NCBI GenBank assembly: GCA_963573305.1
Contig: OY754337.1
Span: 74,063,094-74,127,093, forward strand
Direction: 5' to 3'
DNA from: Pyrrhosoma nymphula
Taxonomy: Eukaryota; Arthropoda; Insecta; Odonata; Coenagrionidae
Length of the DNA: 64,000 bases
This document shows positions 45,561 to 57,524 of this stretch, one piece after another (position 1 is the first letter of the stretch; the number at the start of each line of letters is the position of its first letter). A program made the translations under genes and the position numbers. The notes beneath the pieces were generated by a model. The model worked only from the letters and a program-made list of their open reading frames with translations, did no database searches and was not told the DNA's origin.

Positions 45561-48200
45561 CGCACTCACTCTCAATTACGTACCGTACACCTCCTCCTAA
45601 CTAGGTGTTGGTGACTCCCTCCTTCTCACTTTTACGCGAAAATAGGTTCCTGATTACTTCTTGACGATACACAACAACATAGTTAACGAGTCTTCTTCGT
45701 CACTTTTCTCCGAACTGTGAAAACACCAGTAATTTAAGACAAATCATCTGAAATCAACGTCTGAGACGCTTTGTCGTCGAAACCTGGGCTCTGTTTTATT
45801 TGTTACCACCTGAATTGCCCGGCGTTGCTCTGGATCACAATTTCTTCATTATCTTGCATTCGGGTATCTGATAAAATAAGTTTTAGCTCTCTATCTTTAG
45901 TAAATGTAGTTTTAAAAAGAAATAAATAAACAATAAAACCAAACAAAATGCTCAGCATTCCTAATCAGCTTAACTAATGGCCGGTTGCAGGGACGACACA
46001 TATGTATTCAATAAATTTATGAGACTCATAAGCCCTAGCAACCATTCAATAAGTGTTGCAGAAACGTTCAATAACTTTAAGAGTTCCATAAACTGTCCCA
46101 TAACTTACCGAACCAAATCCGTGGGGTTAAATTCTTATGAGTTCCATAAAAATACAATATGGTGGATAAGTAATCTGGTGTTTGGAAGTGTTGTTGCGTG
46201 AATATCGATTTTATTGGAAGAAAAGGTTCGTGTGTTTACAGTTAATGGACATTAACTCCCACCTAGCTAGCTTATAAATCATATTTAACCATCAGGTATG
46301 CATATAACTGCTAAACATTCCATATTTTCTTTCATTTGAGTGATAATGGCGAGCTGATTCACTATGAATTGTTCTTATACGGTTCAAATCGTTCAAATAT
46401 TGCCGCGGTACAAAAACATGGTAACCGTATAAGTACAAGCGTGCAACCGTGATCATCTGTTATTTATTTGAGTGTTGTGAAGTTCGTCTTCAATAATATT
46501 TACGGTTTTAACCCATTGAATAACTTGAACGAGCTTGTGAGTGTGAAGATCATTTATCTAGGTTGTAGCGTGCAATTACTTTCTCTTAATATTAAGATGG
46601 ACTTAATTTTAATTTGAAGTAGGTAAACTCATCGTTTCCTTTCATCATCTCGTTGATAATTTGCTGATGCATATTACATCATACTGGTAACTGTTCGCCT
46701 TACTCCAACACTTGTTTTATCATATTCCTTGCAAACGTTAAAATTCACGGCCATTACAATAACCTATTATTATACCATGTATGCAATAATATGGATGCGT
46801 AAATACATCGCCTATGTTATTCAAAATCCAAGTTCTGGTGGTATTTACGTCTTTCTTATCTCTCTGTTTTTACGAATTGGAGAATTGATGCGAATATATA
46901 CCCCTTTATGTTATTCCTACAGCTAATATTTGTTGTCCACTAAAATAATTAGATCATAAAAAGAGAAGTTTGTGTTTGTCGAGTTGAATGGACATATAAT
47001 TTGGAAAAGATAATATTAAAGTATAAACTACAGTGAATGACTTGTGACAAAAAGACAGTATGACCGATTAATGTGGTTAAGGAGAGTATTAACTGTTTCC
47101 TAATGGCGACAGTACTAATAACCGTTGCGTTGCTAAAAGTTGACAGTAATTGGACTTTGTGTACAGTTGACAGTTATTTCAAGGTGGTGAAAGGTATATG
47201 TTATCTCAACCTATATGGTGGACCAAAATATAAGAGCCTTGAGAGGTGGATAGTATTTTCTATCACTGTTACTTGAGCTTGGAAATAGGGGTTTTTTACT
47301 TTGTTTCAATTGACTGTAATGCATAAGAATTATGAAAGCAGTTTTTTTGGCCTACAAATGAGGAAGAGTGCAGTTGGTGAAGATTTATGCTTACTGCCTT
47401 ATATCGATCGTTATATTCTTTCCATTCCAATGTGCCATAAGTTAGGTACTACCTGTGCATTCCTCAGCTCTTATGCATGATACCCAAGAGATCACTCATG
47501 CGCATTTCCATTGAATCTTTTTAGTCTTTGAAGGAACTGATCCTGATTACGTAATTGCCTTGTAAGGTCTAATGTTCACTAGAATTTTGCTCCTAGTGGT
47601 ATACAGGACCTGATCAACCAGCTGATCACTAAGTTGATGGATATCATGCCAATTTAGATATAGTTATAATGATGATTGTATTCACTTTATCAATCTGTAA
47701 TGCATGTACAATTCTGAGGAAGTAGGCTTTTCATCTTTAACCACAATCTGAACTATATTGAAGTATGTACACATTATTTAAGCTAATCTTTGGAAAGGTT
47801 TTGTATTAAATGGTGAATAAGCACCAGATTAATGCATCTTGATATTCCTGTGATCGAAGACAGACTTGCCTAATCAGTAACTAAACTTATATGTTTTATA
47901 TCAGAGGCATATTATTTCTCTTTCTTGATAATATTTCAAGGTGTCTACATTGCACCTTACCGCATAATTTTTTTATTCCAAACAATTCACCTTAACTAAA
48001 GATATTCAAAATACTGTTGTTAAAACGAAGAAGTGGTTATTGAAAGATAAATGTATCGTTTTGAAATGATTAATACGAAGTAGTTAGCAAAATCTACTAT
48101 CAAATCAATACAAAATATGCTTCTATTTTTTAACGATGAGGCTACCACGAGGATTTTTGGTTACATAGTCGCTATACACTAATGTCTGTCAAAAGTTGAA
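45561..48200. other. AT-rich non-coding DNA
   Basis: The stretch 45,977-46,200 repeats motifs such as TTCAATAA and AGTTCCATAAA and may be an old unrecognised repeat. No gene. Confidence 0.5.
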
Positions 48201-48204
48201 TGAG

Positions 48205-48290
48205 GCATTCCGCTTTTTACAGCATATTCAGATTTGCCTGAAGAAGCTGTAAAAAGCGAAACCGGTCTTGCAATAAATGTCAGTCTTGCA
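48205..48290 (+). ncRNA. Penelope-like terminal hairpin with hammerhead-like core
   Basis: CCGCTTTTTACAGC and GCTGTAAAAAGCG are inverted around CCTGAAGAA. The order CTGAAGA, GCT/AGC helix, GAAA, CCGG, TC matches the core of minimal hammerheads found in Penelope-like elements. Followed by TTGCAATAAATG. No protein remnant adjoins it. Confidence 0.4.
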
Positions 48291-48328
48291 CGGACGGATG
48301 TCGCAGGAGCGTAACAAAGCGTTTTCTA

Positions 48329-48590
48329 AGTGCCACCGTCCGCGAGGTTAAAGTTAAACATGGATCACAATGAGGATTTCGCTCTTTTTGACGAATGTTG
48401 AGGATACCGAGACCCACAGCCACGCCTCGGTAGCGTTATTTTTCCGGTTCCAGTAGTTTGGGTTCGAGTCCCGGTCAAGGCGAATGGTTTTACTCAGCGC
48501 AATTTCGCACATATGTGCACTTGCGGGTGACTCCGTAAAGGAAATACCGTGGATATTATCGGTATCCTCAAAAGTCGTTAATGTTTAAGA
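48329..48590 (+). mobile_element. Second member of the tRNA-like inverted-end repeat family
   Basis: Starts with the block shared with 4,372-4,447, then TTGACGAATGTTGAGGATACC, a tRNA-like head beginning GCCTCGGTAGC with an altered core, the B box GGTTCGAGTCC, GTCAAGGCGAATGG, the body tail GTGCACTTGCGGGTGACTCC, and GGTATCCTCAAAAGTCGTTAA. The two ends are inverted copies matching at 17 of 21 positions. In this copy the tRNA-like segment points the same way as the leading block, opposite to the arrangement at 4.4 kb. Confidence 0.65.
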
Positions 48591-49464
48591 AGTTTATTTT
48601 TTTATAATTTTAAGGGTTTAAGACCGAAAAGGCTGAACTCATAAACCATGATATACCTACATTAGAGATAGAGTGAGTGAAACTTTGGAAGGTTAGTATA
48701 TTTTAGGGAACATATCCAAATACATCCAAAATAAGCAAGTTAATGAGGGCAAAAAGAGGTTACAGGATAAATGAGCTTTGGATTTTTATTCTAATAAACT
48801 CATAGTGGGTCATCCATGGATTGTGACAGAAAATATCGAACATTCATTCCCGACACTCTGGAAGGGGTCCTATGTAATTAGCATCAATGGAACTGTTGCA
48901 GAAAATACCTGCTAGTTTTTTCTTCTTCCCTTATTGCCTACCCAAGTGCCTTGACGAGGCCTTTGAGTATGGTTCTCAAGAGTTGCCATTAATACTTTTT
49001 ACATTGTTATCCATCGTGACTTTCATCGTATTTATCGTCTTCCAATGGTCATAACACTTCCTCATTATACTTACCCAACTACATTTTTACCAAGCTTTTT
49101 ATTAACTTGCGACAGTGCGAGAATGAGGGAGGGTTTTAATACGATTCACCAGATTCAAATAAAAAAAACTAGTATTGGAGGAGGCAAGTTTATCCAAGTT
49201 ATTGAATGGAATCTGAAAATAATTCCTCCAAACACGACGAAAATTAACAAATATTCTAATATCCTTATATCTAATATATAAACATTGCAAAACATATAAT
49301 TTTTAGCACAGCACGGGGATCAATGTGTATGGAACCGCGTTCTTATTTTAAATATTTGTTAAATAAATTATTTTACGTTTCCCCCTATCGTTGAAGGGTA
49401 GATCCATGCGCTGTCATACTCTGTCATACTTCCTCGTGGCGGCTGTTGGGTTAAGGCGTTGTTT
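48591..49464. other. AT-rich non-coding DNA
   Basis: Nothing recognised. Confidence 0.5.
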
Positions 49465-49638
49465 AGTAATAAAATTAAATTGCAGGAGTTGTACTGTCCA
49501 CTTATCTTTAATGTGCAATAATACACTACTCGTGTTTCAACGCTTAGGGCGTCATCATAGCTGATGATGACGCCTTAATCGTTGCGTCATCATCAGGTAT
49601 GATGATGAGTACAACTCCTGCAATTTAATTTTATTACT
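49465..49638. repeat. Inverted repeat with 31-bp perfect arms, Penelope-terminus-like interior
   Basis: AGTAATAAAATTAAATTGCA.. at 49,465-49,495 is repeated inverted, without mismatch, at 49,608-49,638. The 112-nt interior holds nested hairpins of GGCGTCATCAT/ATGATGACGCC and, on the minus strand, CCTGATGATGACGC and GTTGAAACACGAG, motifs of Penelope-like terminal repeats. Transposon end or fold-back remnant. Confidence 0.6.
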
Positions 49639-49799
49639 GAAATGTTGTTCCACCACGTAAAGCCAGACGCGGTCGAATTTAAGACGTTGTTTGTCTACTA
49701 CACACCTTTGTGCTACCTGCCACCCTCACTTGAAGTGAGTTGAAGGCCACTTTGCTGATATAGATATAAATGTAGCTCTTGCACTGGAATCCTCACGGC

Positions 49800-50760
49800 C
49801 CGCCAGTCATATATACGGCCGCAGTGGTGTTCTCAATCCCTCGCCAAAGCTCCCTTTCATGCATCGCAATATGGCGTCGATGCAAGTGCCCGCTCGGGAG
49901 CTAAGAGGTGAAAGGCATCCTGCTTCTCAGCCTCCGCCAATCCATCTCATTCCTCCATCCGTCCGTTCACGTGTGTTTGTGTGCGTGGTGTTCTTGTGCG
50001 TGCGTGTATGTGGGTGCCCGTCAGTGAGACGAAACAGCGCTCTTGAGAGAACCCCTTTGCCGTAATTACAGTCGAAGAGTGAGAGAGGTTAGGCCCACTC
50101 CTTCTTTTTAATCCCTTTATGTTCAGCTGCTGCTCCTGCCAACGCTGTTGTGTATGTGTTAGTGCGGGCGGGGAGAGACAAATGCCAAAGGAGGGAAAGA
50201 AGGAGGATGAGTTCTCCACGTCTGTAGCGCGGGAATCCAGGGCGGTTCTCCATTGCTGGTGCTGTTTAGTCGGCCCCCTTGAAGGCTCGCTTCTTCTGAA
50301 AAGGCCTACTCCTCCCCTAAAGGCCCCAAAGGCTATAAGAAGGGGGGAGAGTAGGATGAGGGGTAAGGAGAGGAAGGAAAGAGGGGAGGAAGGCAGACGC
50401 ATTAAAACAGGACCTCCTCCAACGTATAGGGAATCGCCGTTGGCGCCGCGCCCTGGTGGTGACGTCCTCGTCCGACTGAAAAAAAGGAGAGTTGCTTGGA
50501 GTATGTACAACGGACGACTACTTAGCAACAGAGAGAGAGAGAGAGAGAGCGCGGTGCTGGAGGAAGGAGCGATCTTTTCATCCCAGGGAATCAGGGGTGG
50601 GCACACAAAGGAAGGCTCAAGGTTCGTTGAGTCAAGTCATGAGATAAAGACGCTTTCATCTTTCATCAAGCGCCGGTTTCCGCTTCGTAAGACAATGTAC
50701 GGATTACAACAGGGTACATCACGAAGTATCACGAAGCACAGCGATACAGACCAGTGAAAG
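49800..50760. promoter_or_regulatory. GC-rich block with GA microsatellite
   Basis: The longest GC-rich block of the window, with frames over 200 codons on both strands lacking domains. The transition to AT-rich DNA at both edges is sharp. GA repeats and CpG content are compatible with an insect promoter or polycomb/GAF-bound element; this is inference. Confidence 0.3.
50531..50549 (+). repeat. (GA)n microsatellite
   Basis: Nineteen bases of uninterrupted GA. Confidence 0.9.
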
Positions 50761-51325
50761 CGATTGTACTACTTGCGAGAAGGAGTTTTACGTCGCAAAA
50801 GTTAATGCCATGCGCAATACAATAAAAAATGCTTATAGTAAAATGTATGTGCTATGCATGAACTAGTGTTACATTTACTACGTTGAACGCCGCAGATGGT
50901 CCTTACAACTACGGTTTTATAATTTGATGGGGAGAGAATTGAAATTTATGCTTAGGATTATGCATGTATTGTCGCGGAAGTAAGTTCTTCAACCCTTTCT
51001 TTTTTCCCTTAACCGAAAATAGTTTTATATTATTTCATTGGCAATGTGAAGTACGTTTTTTAGCAGTGATAGGCAGTGCAAATGCAAACTGTTTCTACAA
51101 CATCTAAGATAATCTCAGTCCCAGTACCTACATGCCAACGGCATCCCCAGGTGATGCTCGAAACATAAGTTTTGTTTGTTCAGCCAGCTCTCTTTTCACT
51201 TGATCCAAACAAGTTTTAAAACTTCCTTACTATTATTCTTCCATCCTTGTATTTAATTATTATTTAAGTAGAAAGTACGGCCTTTGTCAAATCTAGAAAG
51301 AAACTTATTCCTTCTCTTTTGTCAG
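50761..51325. other. Non-coding DNA
   Basis: Nothing supported before the exon-like stretch. Confidence 0.5.
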
Positions 51326-51379
51326 CTGTATTCTTTGTGGTTTAAATGGCAACGACTCCAACAAGCACGCCAAAACTTG
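51326..51379 (+). other. Exon-like stretch with strong acceptor and donor (54 nt)
   Basis: The acceptor TTATTCCTTCTCTTTTGTCAG is followed by 54 nt and then CTTG|GTAAGA. One frame is open throughout (LYSLWFKWQRLQQARQNL) and is compatible with the phase-0 donor at 37,520. Another frame offers an ATG at 51,346 (AAATGGC) starting MATTPTSTPKL with a phase-1 donor. It could be an internal or a first coding exon, or chance. An unusually long stop-free frame (51,284-51,772) covers it. Confidence 0.25.
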
Positions 51380-54300
51380 GTAAGATTCCGCTTGTCCATG
51401 CCATCTTGCTGCAGTTATTATAGCTTGCCATTAGTTTTTAGCCTCGTGGAAACTGCGAAAAAAAGGTATGCGTTTTACTACTACTGGTCATGTGTTTTAC
51501 TGAATGGAAACGAAGGACCTAATAGTGGCTTAAGGAATCAAAATGCCGTTCATCGCTTCCTTTACTCCTGCCATTACTCTTTGAAGAAAATTCTAAGCTG
51601 TAAGAGACTTGTTCATGTGCTCTATAATTTTAGAATAAGGGAAGCGGTTTGTTGTAATACGTTTTTAAGGACCATGCAGTTTTTTTATTTTTACTTTAAA
51701 GTTCCGTGGGAAATTGTGACCTTTGAATTATTCGTTTCCTCCACCGACTTTGACTGCTACTCAAGAAATTAAAATCTAGTTGGTGCTTACCAATTAAATC
51801 ATAACACTCATATTTCTTTCACTTTCAGTGATGTCAATGAAATAACTTACCCATGGGCGTATTTTCTCATAGACTTATATGAGGAATATTCTATGCTTTT
51901 TCTTTCAATCATGAAGATATTCCATAAAGTTACGCCGAAAAGCATCAAGTTACCTCTGAGATCTAACACTTTAAAGGGTTTAGGGTTTAAAAGGTGTAAT
52001 ATATATGTTTTTATTGAAGCTTTAGTTTAGCGATATTCTACGTACACCAATGGGATTGTAGGGCCCTCGGGCCTTTATAATGTAGCATATGTCTATCTCA
52101 GTGCACTCAAAAACCTGGATACACAATTTCAAATTAACCAATTAATCGGTTTATCCGTGATATAGTAAAAACATTTCATTTTTACAAATATGATAGATTT
52201 AATGGGTAATATGTTTTATTGGTGGAAATACTACTCATGTAATAAAAATCTCGTATTTCCCTCTTTTGTCATGATCGTTTCTTCCTTGAGATGATTTCAT
52301 CTTATTCCAATGCCTTATCAGTGCTATTTCGGCTATCCCATTGACCGTACATTCAAAGAAGATAAATTTAATTATTCTGAGTTTATTCTTGCGATTTAAT
52401 CCAAGGTGCTTTGTGAGATAGATAGGAGTTATTTATTGCTACTCCAGATGTAAGGCATTTCCTTTGGAGTACTTATGAGAACAGCCTAAAATGATTACGC
52501 AGAAAAATGTGTAGCAAGCCCTGCTTCGAATTCAAGGAACTGTGGAATTGGCCGCGCTGAACTTTAACGGAGTCACCCGCTAATGGTCAAACTTAGTTAA
52601 TATTCATATGCTTTATATGCCAAACGAGTTAAATCCAAGGCTGTCTAGGTAAATAGCATGTAACTTGACTCAATGTGTACGGTTTTTGGCATTGGAAAAA
52701 ATGTTGACGCCTTATCTTCTGAGATGAATTTAATTTAAAGTCACTCAGCATAACCTAGTTTCATTGAAAATAAATTCGTGAATTCGTATTTTCGTGAATG
52801 TAGTTCCTCGTATATTGTAATCGGTTCAATGCATTGTATGTGCGTGATAAAAAATATTTTCATGAATTACGCCTTTTAAGACATTATATCCATGGCTCTT
52901 TGTGTATCATTGTTTGCTTAGGTTCTCCGACAGCAAATCATTGCTATATTGTATCTCTATTTTTTGCAACAAAATCTCTCACTGGATATTTCATTAAAGT
53001 TTTACCTTTGGTTATCATAATGCGATGGAGGTGCGGATCATTACTTGATAACGAATAACATAACCGGTGATTGTACATGGTGTTACACGTATATTTTAAA
53101 GTTTAATTTTATTTCTTTAATTTGAGCCGTTGGTCTCATGTCTCAATATTCAATATTTTAACTAATTCCCTAATGCCAAGTGGAATATTTCTTATTTAAT
53201 TGTGTCCATAGAATTCCGAGATAAATATAAAAATATTTATTTATTATATTTCGGCCTATGATATCATATTTTCTGAAATATTCATAGTAAACCACCAACA
53301 AATGTTACCATCTACCACTTACCTTTGCATATTCATATGCCTTTAATAGATATAGTTTCCTATAGGTTATGAATAATATAATGGATAACTAATATGAGAA
53401 CATAGCGTTTCTCATTAGTCGTTCATCTCATTATAAAACAGAAATAATGCGTAAATGATATTTAGAGGGACGGGTAATTTTCAACCTTCATATTCATGAG
53501 AAATCATTCAGTTGAAAATTTTGCTTTTTATGAATAAATATTTTGCGAGGAAATAATTGTAAATTCAAAGCCAGCTTCTTCCGTATTCAATGCTTTAGCT
53601 GAAAATACGAGAATTATTTCCATGATTGATAAAAAAATTCATTTTGAAATACGAAGCTCGGTTTATTACTTGAGGGCCTTATTTGCGAGTTGCCGAGCTC
53701 AGTGGCCTGTGAAATTCTTTTATCCAGGCAAGGTGGGTAGATCTATTTCCGGCGCTGACGGTGATTTTCCGAGGTCTTGTATCAAGTTCATCATATGGGA
53801 AAGGTTTCTCTGTTCGTGTCCAAAAGAGTCTCCAACCTGCTTTGAACTTCGGCAGTCGATATATAATCGAGAGCCACGTTTGAACCCAAATCCTTTGCAA
53901 GACCAATCCTATCGTATAACCTAGGTTACTACGTTATCTGACTCCAGTTTTGGACGGCAAATTGTCTTTAAAAAATTGAAATGCTTGTGCATTTATACAT
54001 TACCCTCTCATTTCAGCTTATATTTGCCGTTTTTCTGACACTTTTTGATGAATGTAAGTTTATATGGATCAATTATTATTCAGTTGACGCTTTTGAGCAT
54101 TTATTTCCCACCGTAATTACTAGACCCTCTAGATGAGTGAAGTATTTGCACCTAGGAATCCCAGAAATTTTATTTATTTTATGTTCTACGGTTAAATTTT
54201 CTTGATTCATTTTGAGATGGCTTGTTGAACTGAAAAGAATTATGGTTAAATAAATTAGTATTTTCATAATGTGTCAAAATGAAAAGTAGTTTCACAGTGT

Positions 54301-54743
54301 AAACTCTTACTTTAGCTAAGCACAGCTAGCAGGATTGAGCAGGCAAGGAGAACATAATGCGAATTTGTTTGTTGTAAATGTAGATTTGCCGGTAAATGTA
54401 AATTCTGCTTACCAGCTGGTTAAGGTTTCAGTCTTATACTCCTGACGCCCGGTCTCGGAACAGAAAAGTAATAAGTTTAGATTTTTCCATAATGAAGAGC
54501 AGCAGATGGCACGAGTGTGCCGACATGTTTTTTCCGGAAATAGTAATAATTTTCTATCCTTCCCTCAAAAGGGCTTCGCCATGTTTTTCAATCAAATCCA
54601 CAAGTGATGGCGTCCTGCAAGAAATCCTGCGTTTAAAGAATGTCTAATAAGAGTCCTTACGTTTTGATTTTATAATGATAAAGCTAAGATGTATTGCTCA
54701 GGTTTGAAGGTATGCATCCAGTGAGTTCTTTCTCTTTGCTACG
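51380..54743. other. AT-rich non-coding DNA
   Basis: At 52,561-52,580 the motif ACGGAGTCACCCGC matches the body of the tRNA-like SINE in minus orientation, a small relic. The 100-codon frame at 53,622-53,924 is not recognised. Confidence 0.45.
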
Positions 54744-54745
54744 TA

Positions 54746-54979
54746 CAGTCACCGCATAAAGTCTGGCGACATCGGCAACTTTATCCCCTTAATTCACTAG
54801 CCCCCAAGACGAGGTTCCGATGCACGACTACTCTGGCCTTGTTTCTCACCTATCTCTCACCCCCCTCCTCCATATCTTTCCTCCCCATCCCTCACTTTTG
54901 AATCAGTGGAGCCACAAAAAATAGTAATTTCGCTTATTCGGCGCTTTTGTCAATGTCGCCAGACTTTATGCGGCGACTG
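54746..54979. mobile_element. TA-flanked MITE (234 bp, Tc1/mariner-like ends)
   Basis: Inverted ends CAGTCACCGCATAAAGTCTG (left) and CAGTCGCCGCATAAAGTCTG (right, complement) continue to GCGACAT with one mismatch in about 28 bp. TA sits outside both ends. A CAGT start and TA target fit the Tc1/mariner superfamily. No coding capacity. Confidence 0.8.
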
Positions 54980-54981
54980 TA

Positions 54982-55484
54982 CATTGAAGACGTTTCGAGG
55001 AGTTGCGGATGGACAAAAAACAGGATATTTAATCTTCTTTGCGGATGAGATATGTCATGTAGTTTTAGGTAGCTTTTACCCTGCAGTACTCGCGCCATTT
55101 TTATTACGTGAGTACTCGCGCTGGGTCCATTGAACCCGTTCAAACGATGATGGTTGTTTTAGTTTTCACGGTGGTTTAAAACTGATTTTAATTTTTGGGA
55201 TTGATACATATTATTAAGAGAATGTTGTTGTTATTATTTTCTCAACAAAATTGGTTATAATTTACGCTTACATTTATTTTCGCGCTCCTTATCTCCACAC
55301 GCGAAATTTGTCCTTATTTTACGATGTCTTTGGGAAAGGTTTTTAGTTTTGCAATGGAGTTATTAAATTAAATTTATTACAACAATAAACTTTAATTTTA
55401 TTTGATATATACCTAGTTTTGCTGTATCTTACGTCTCATCATTCTCCTCAGTCTCTACAGTGTCACGTGAAGGATCACAATCGA
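54982..55484. other. AT-rich non-coding DNA
   Basis: No gene. Separates the MITE from the piggyBac relic. Confidence 0.5.
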
Positions 55485-56475
55485 TTTATTCTGCACTAAT
55501 AAATTTGGTATGTTTTTGACGATTACATTTGGAACACAAAGTTTTTATTTTTCTGTCTTTTGACGATTTACATACCTGACAACGTGGCTGGATACCCGTT
55601 TGCTTTTGTTGCTCTACAGGTTGATTCTGCCTTGTTTTGGAAAATTTATGTGGAGTATGTTGGAGTTCACATGACAACGTGGAAATCGTATTTCGCCAAT
55701 AAATTAGTGGCTGCATTAGAGAAAAAGACAAGTCCTTTAGGAAAATCTTTCGAACGCTATATTATAGTTCCTTGTTGACAGTTAAATTATGAGAGCGTTA
55801 ATTGCGGCGAAATTCATGAAAGAATAGAGAAGATCACCAAAAGCCATCTCCGACAATTTTTTGCCACATTGTAACTTCCGCAGGACTGGTCTGTTGTGTC
55901 TATGGCACCATCTATGGAATTGTAAAATGAAATTACTTCTGGAAATGCTTTCACCCCAACATTTATATCATCTGTGTGATGTATCTCTGGTACCAATAAA
56001 ACGCATTTTTTTGCTTTTGGAACGTACGATAAAATAGTTTTCTTCTTTTGAACCCAAATATGGTTGATATTACCTCTCGAGGTTTATTGAGAATAAATGA
56101 TGGTGAACTTGCTTTTTCTGTTTCTTCTTATAGTTTCTACAACAGTTGTTTTACATGCCAATAATTCTGCACGTAAGTTGACGCTTGTAAACCAATTATC
56201 TGTAGTAATGTTTCTCCCAGAATCTAGCAGGTGAATAGCGACTCTGCTTACAACTTCAGCTTGTCAAATCGGTAGAATAAAACCCGTAAAGGTTGTTTCC
56301 CAAAGTATATGTCTAACTCAGATGTGTAATAGGTGCATTAATCAACAGCTGAAAATATTTTTATCCCATACTTAGCGGGTTTTGTGGGGATATACTGTCT
56401 AAAGCGACATTTTTTCCTAAATGCTTTAAGCTTTCCATCAACAGTAACGTACGCACCCACATGGTATGGTATCTG
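55485..56475 (-). pseudogene. piggyBac-like transposase relic (DDD core and Cys-rich tail)
   Basis: Read from high to low coordinates on the minus strand: VGAYVTVDGKLKAFRKKC, RFRQYIPTKPAKYGIKIF, SAVD, TYYTSELDIYFGKQP, NYFIVRSKSKKMRF, PEVISFYNSIDGAIDTTDQS, CGSYNVAKNCRRWLLVIF, then a Cys-rich tail with CQVC and CSKC (55,486-55,580). The three catalytic Asp contexts of the family (VDGKL, SAVD, AIDTTDQ) are all visible. Several stops and frameshifts (for example directly after SAVD and around 55,800) inactivate it. The N-terminal half is absent. No TTAA-flanked ends were found, so element boundaries are unknown. Confidence 0.8.
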
Positions 56476-57236
56476 AATATTTTTTTGTGCATTTATGTCA
56501 AGTAGTATTACTCTGTGGTACTACCACTTATATTTTGGATGATTTGAAATATGTCTTTTTGCCGTAATTTACCAAAGGAGGACGTAAATGTCCACAATCC
56601 AGTGCCCATGACTGAGTCCGGATTACATTCCACGACATTTGATTCAGGAAATGAGCATAATACGAGATCTACCTAACCTGATCGCATAGAGTATGTATAT
56701 GTGCAATATATTATATCCACTCTATATATCTCTCGAACATATCACTCACACAAACGTGATTTGTAAATGGAAAACGCAGATAAATAATTTATCAAATATG
56801 GGCTGAGGTGACAATTATGTTTTAAAATAATTTTTATAAACAAATTATTTTGTTTATATAAAAATTGTAAACACTGCTATTCATGCAAATATTTCATAGC
56901 CATAATTCCTGCAAAAATGAGAAAAGATGGAAAAAAAGTTTTAATAAATATAACACAAATATTCGCAATATGTTTAAAAGACCCAGATGGGTGTATTGGT
57001 CAACAATTTTGCGAGAAATTATAGTCGTAAAGATCGGAAAATTGCACAGTGCAGAAATAAAAGTTTTAAGTCTAAGACTTAGTCTTAAGTTATAGAAATA
57101 ACGATTAAAATTAACGAAGTTATTAGTATTTGAAATGCGCAGGGGTCTAATCGACCCATACGCGAGTACTCGTGGGTTTAAAAATATATTTAAAGAATAA
57201 AACTTAAGTGTAATTTGATCGAGATGTTTCAATGCG
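56476..57236. other. AT-rich non-coding DNA
   Basis: May contain the unrecognisable 5' part of the piggyBac relic. No other feature. Confidence 0.45.
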
Positions 57237-57440
57237 AACCTTGGTGGCGGTGGTGGTGGTAAAGTCCTTGCCTGTTAACTCTAAGGTCGCGGGTTCGAGT
57301 CCCACCTGGGTAGATTTATCACCTCGCAGGGAATGGTTTTATGTGCTAGTCCGTTGTTGATTGAAAAATACCTCGATGCAAAGGCCATAAAGTGCTGTTT
57401 TCGACGGCCATGAACATAAATAAACACAAATAAAAATGTG
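57237..57440 (+). mobile_element. tRNA-derived SINE
   Basis: GGTGGCGGTGGTGGTGGTAA (A-box region), CCTTGCCTGTTAACTC, GGGTTCGAGTCCCACC (B box), then a body with TTTTCGACGGCCATG and a tail AACATAAATAAACACAAATA. Same family as the SINEs at 23.2 and 62.7 kb. Confidence 0.75.
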
Positions 57441-57524
57441 TAAAGTATCATTTAATATCATTCCTTGTGCAAAATGTTAAATGTCTATGGTATTACTGAT
57501 AGATGATACTTAAAGTCTGTATTT

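Noticed and set aside
49947..50757. Two opposed frames over 200 codons
   Set aside because: They overlap each other on opposite strands in GC-rich simple sequence and lack domains.
51284..51772. 162-codon single-exon gene
   Set aside because: Starts at a TTG, Tyr/Phe/Leu/Cys-rich, no domain; only the splice-bounded 54 nt inside seem worth noting.
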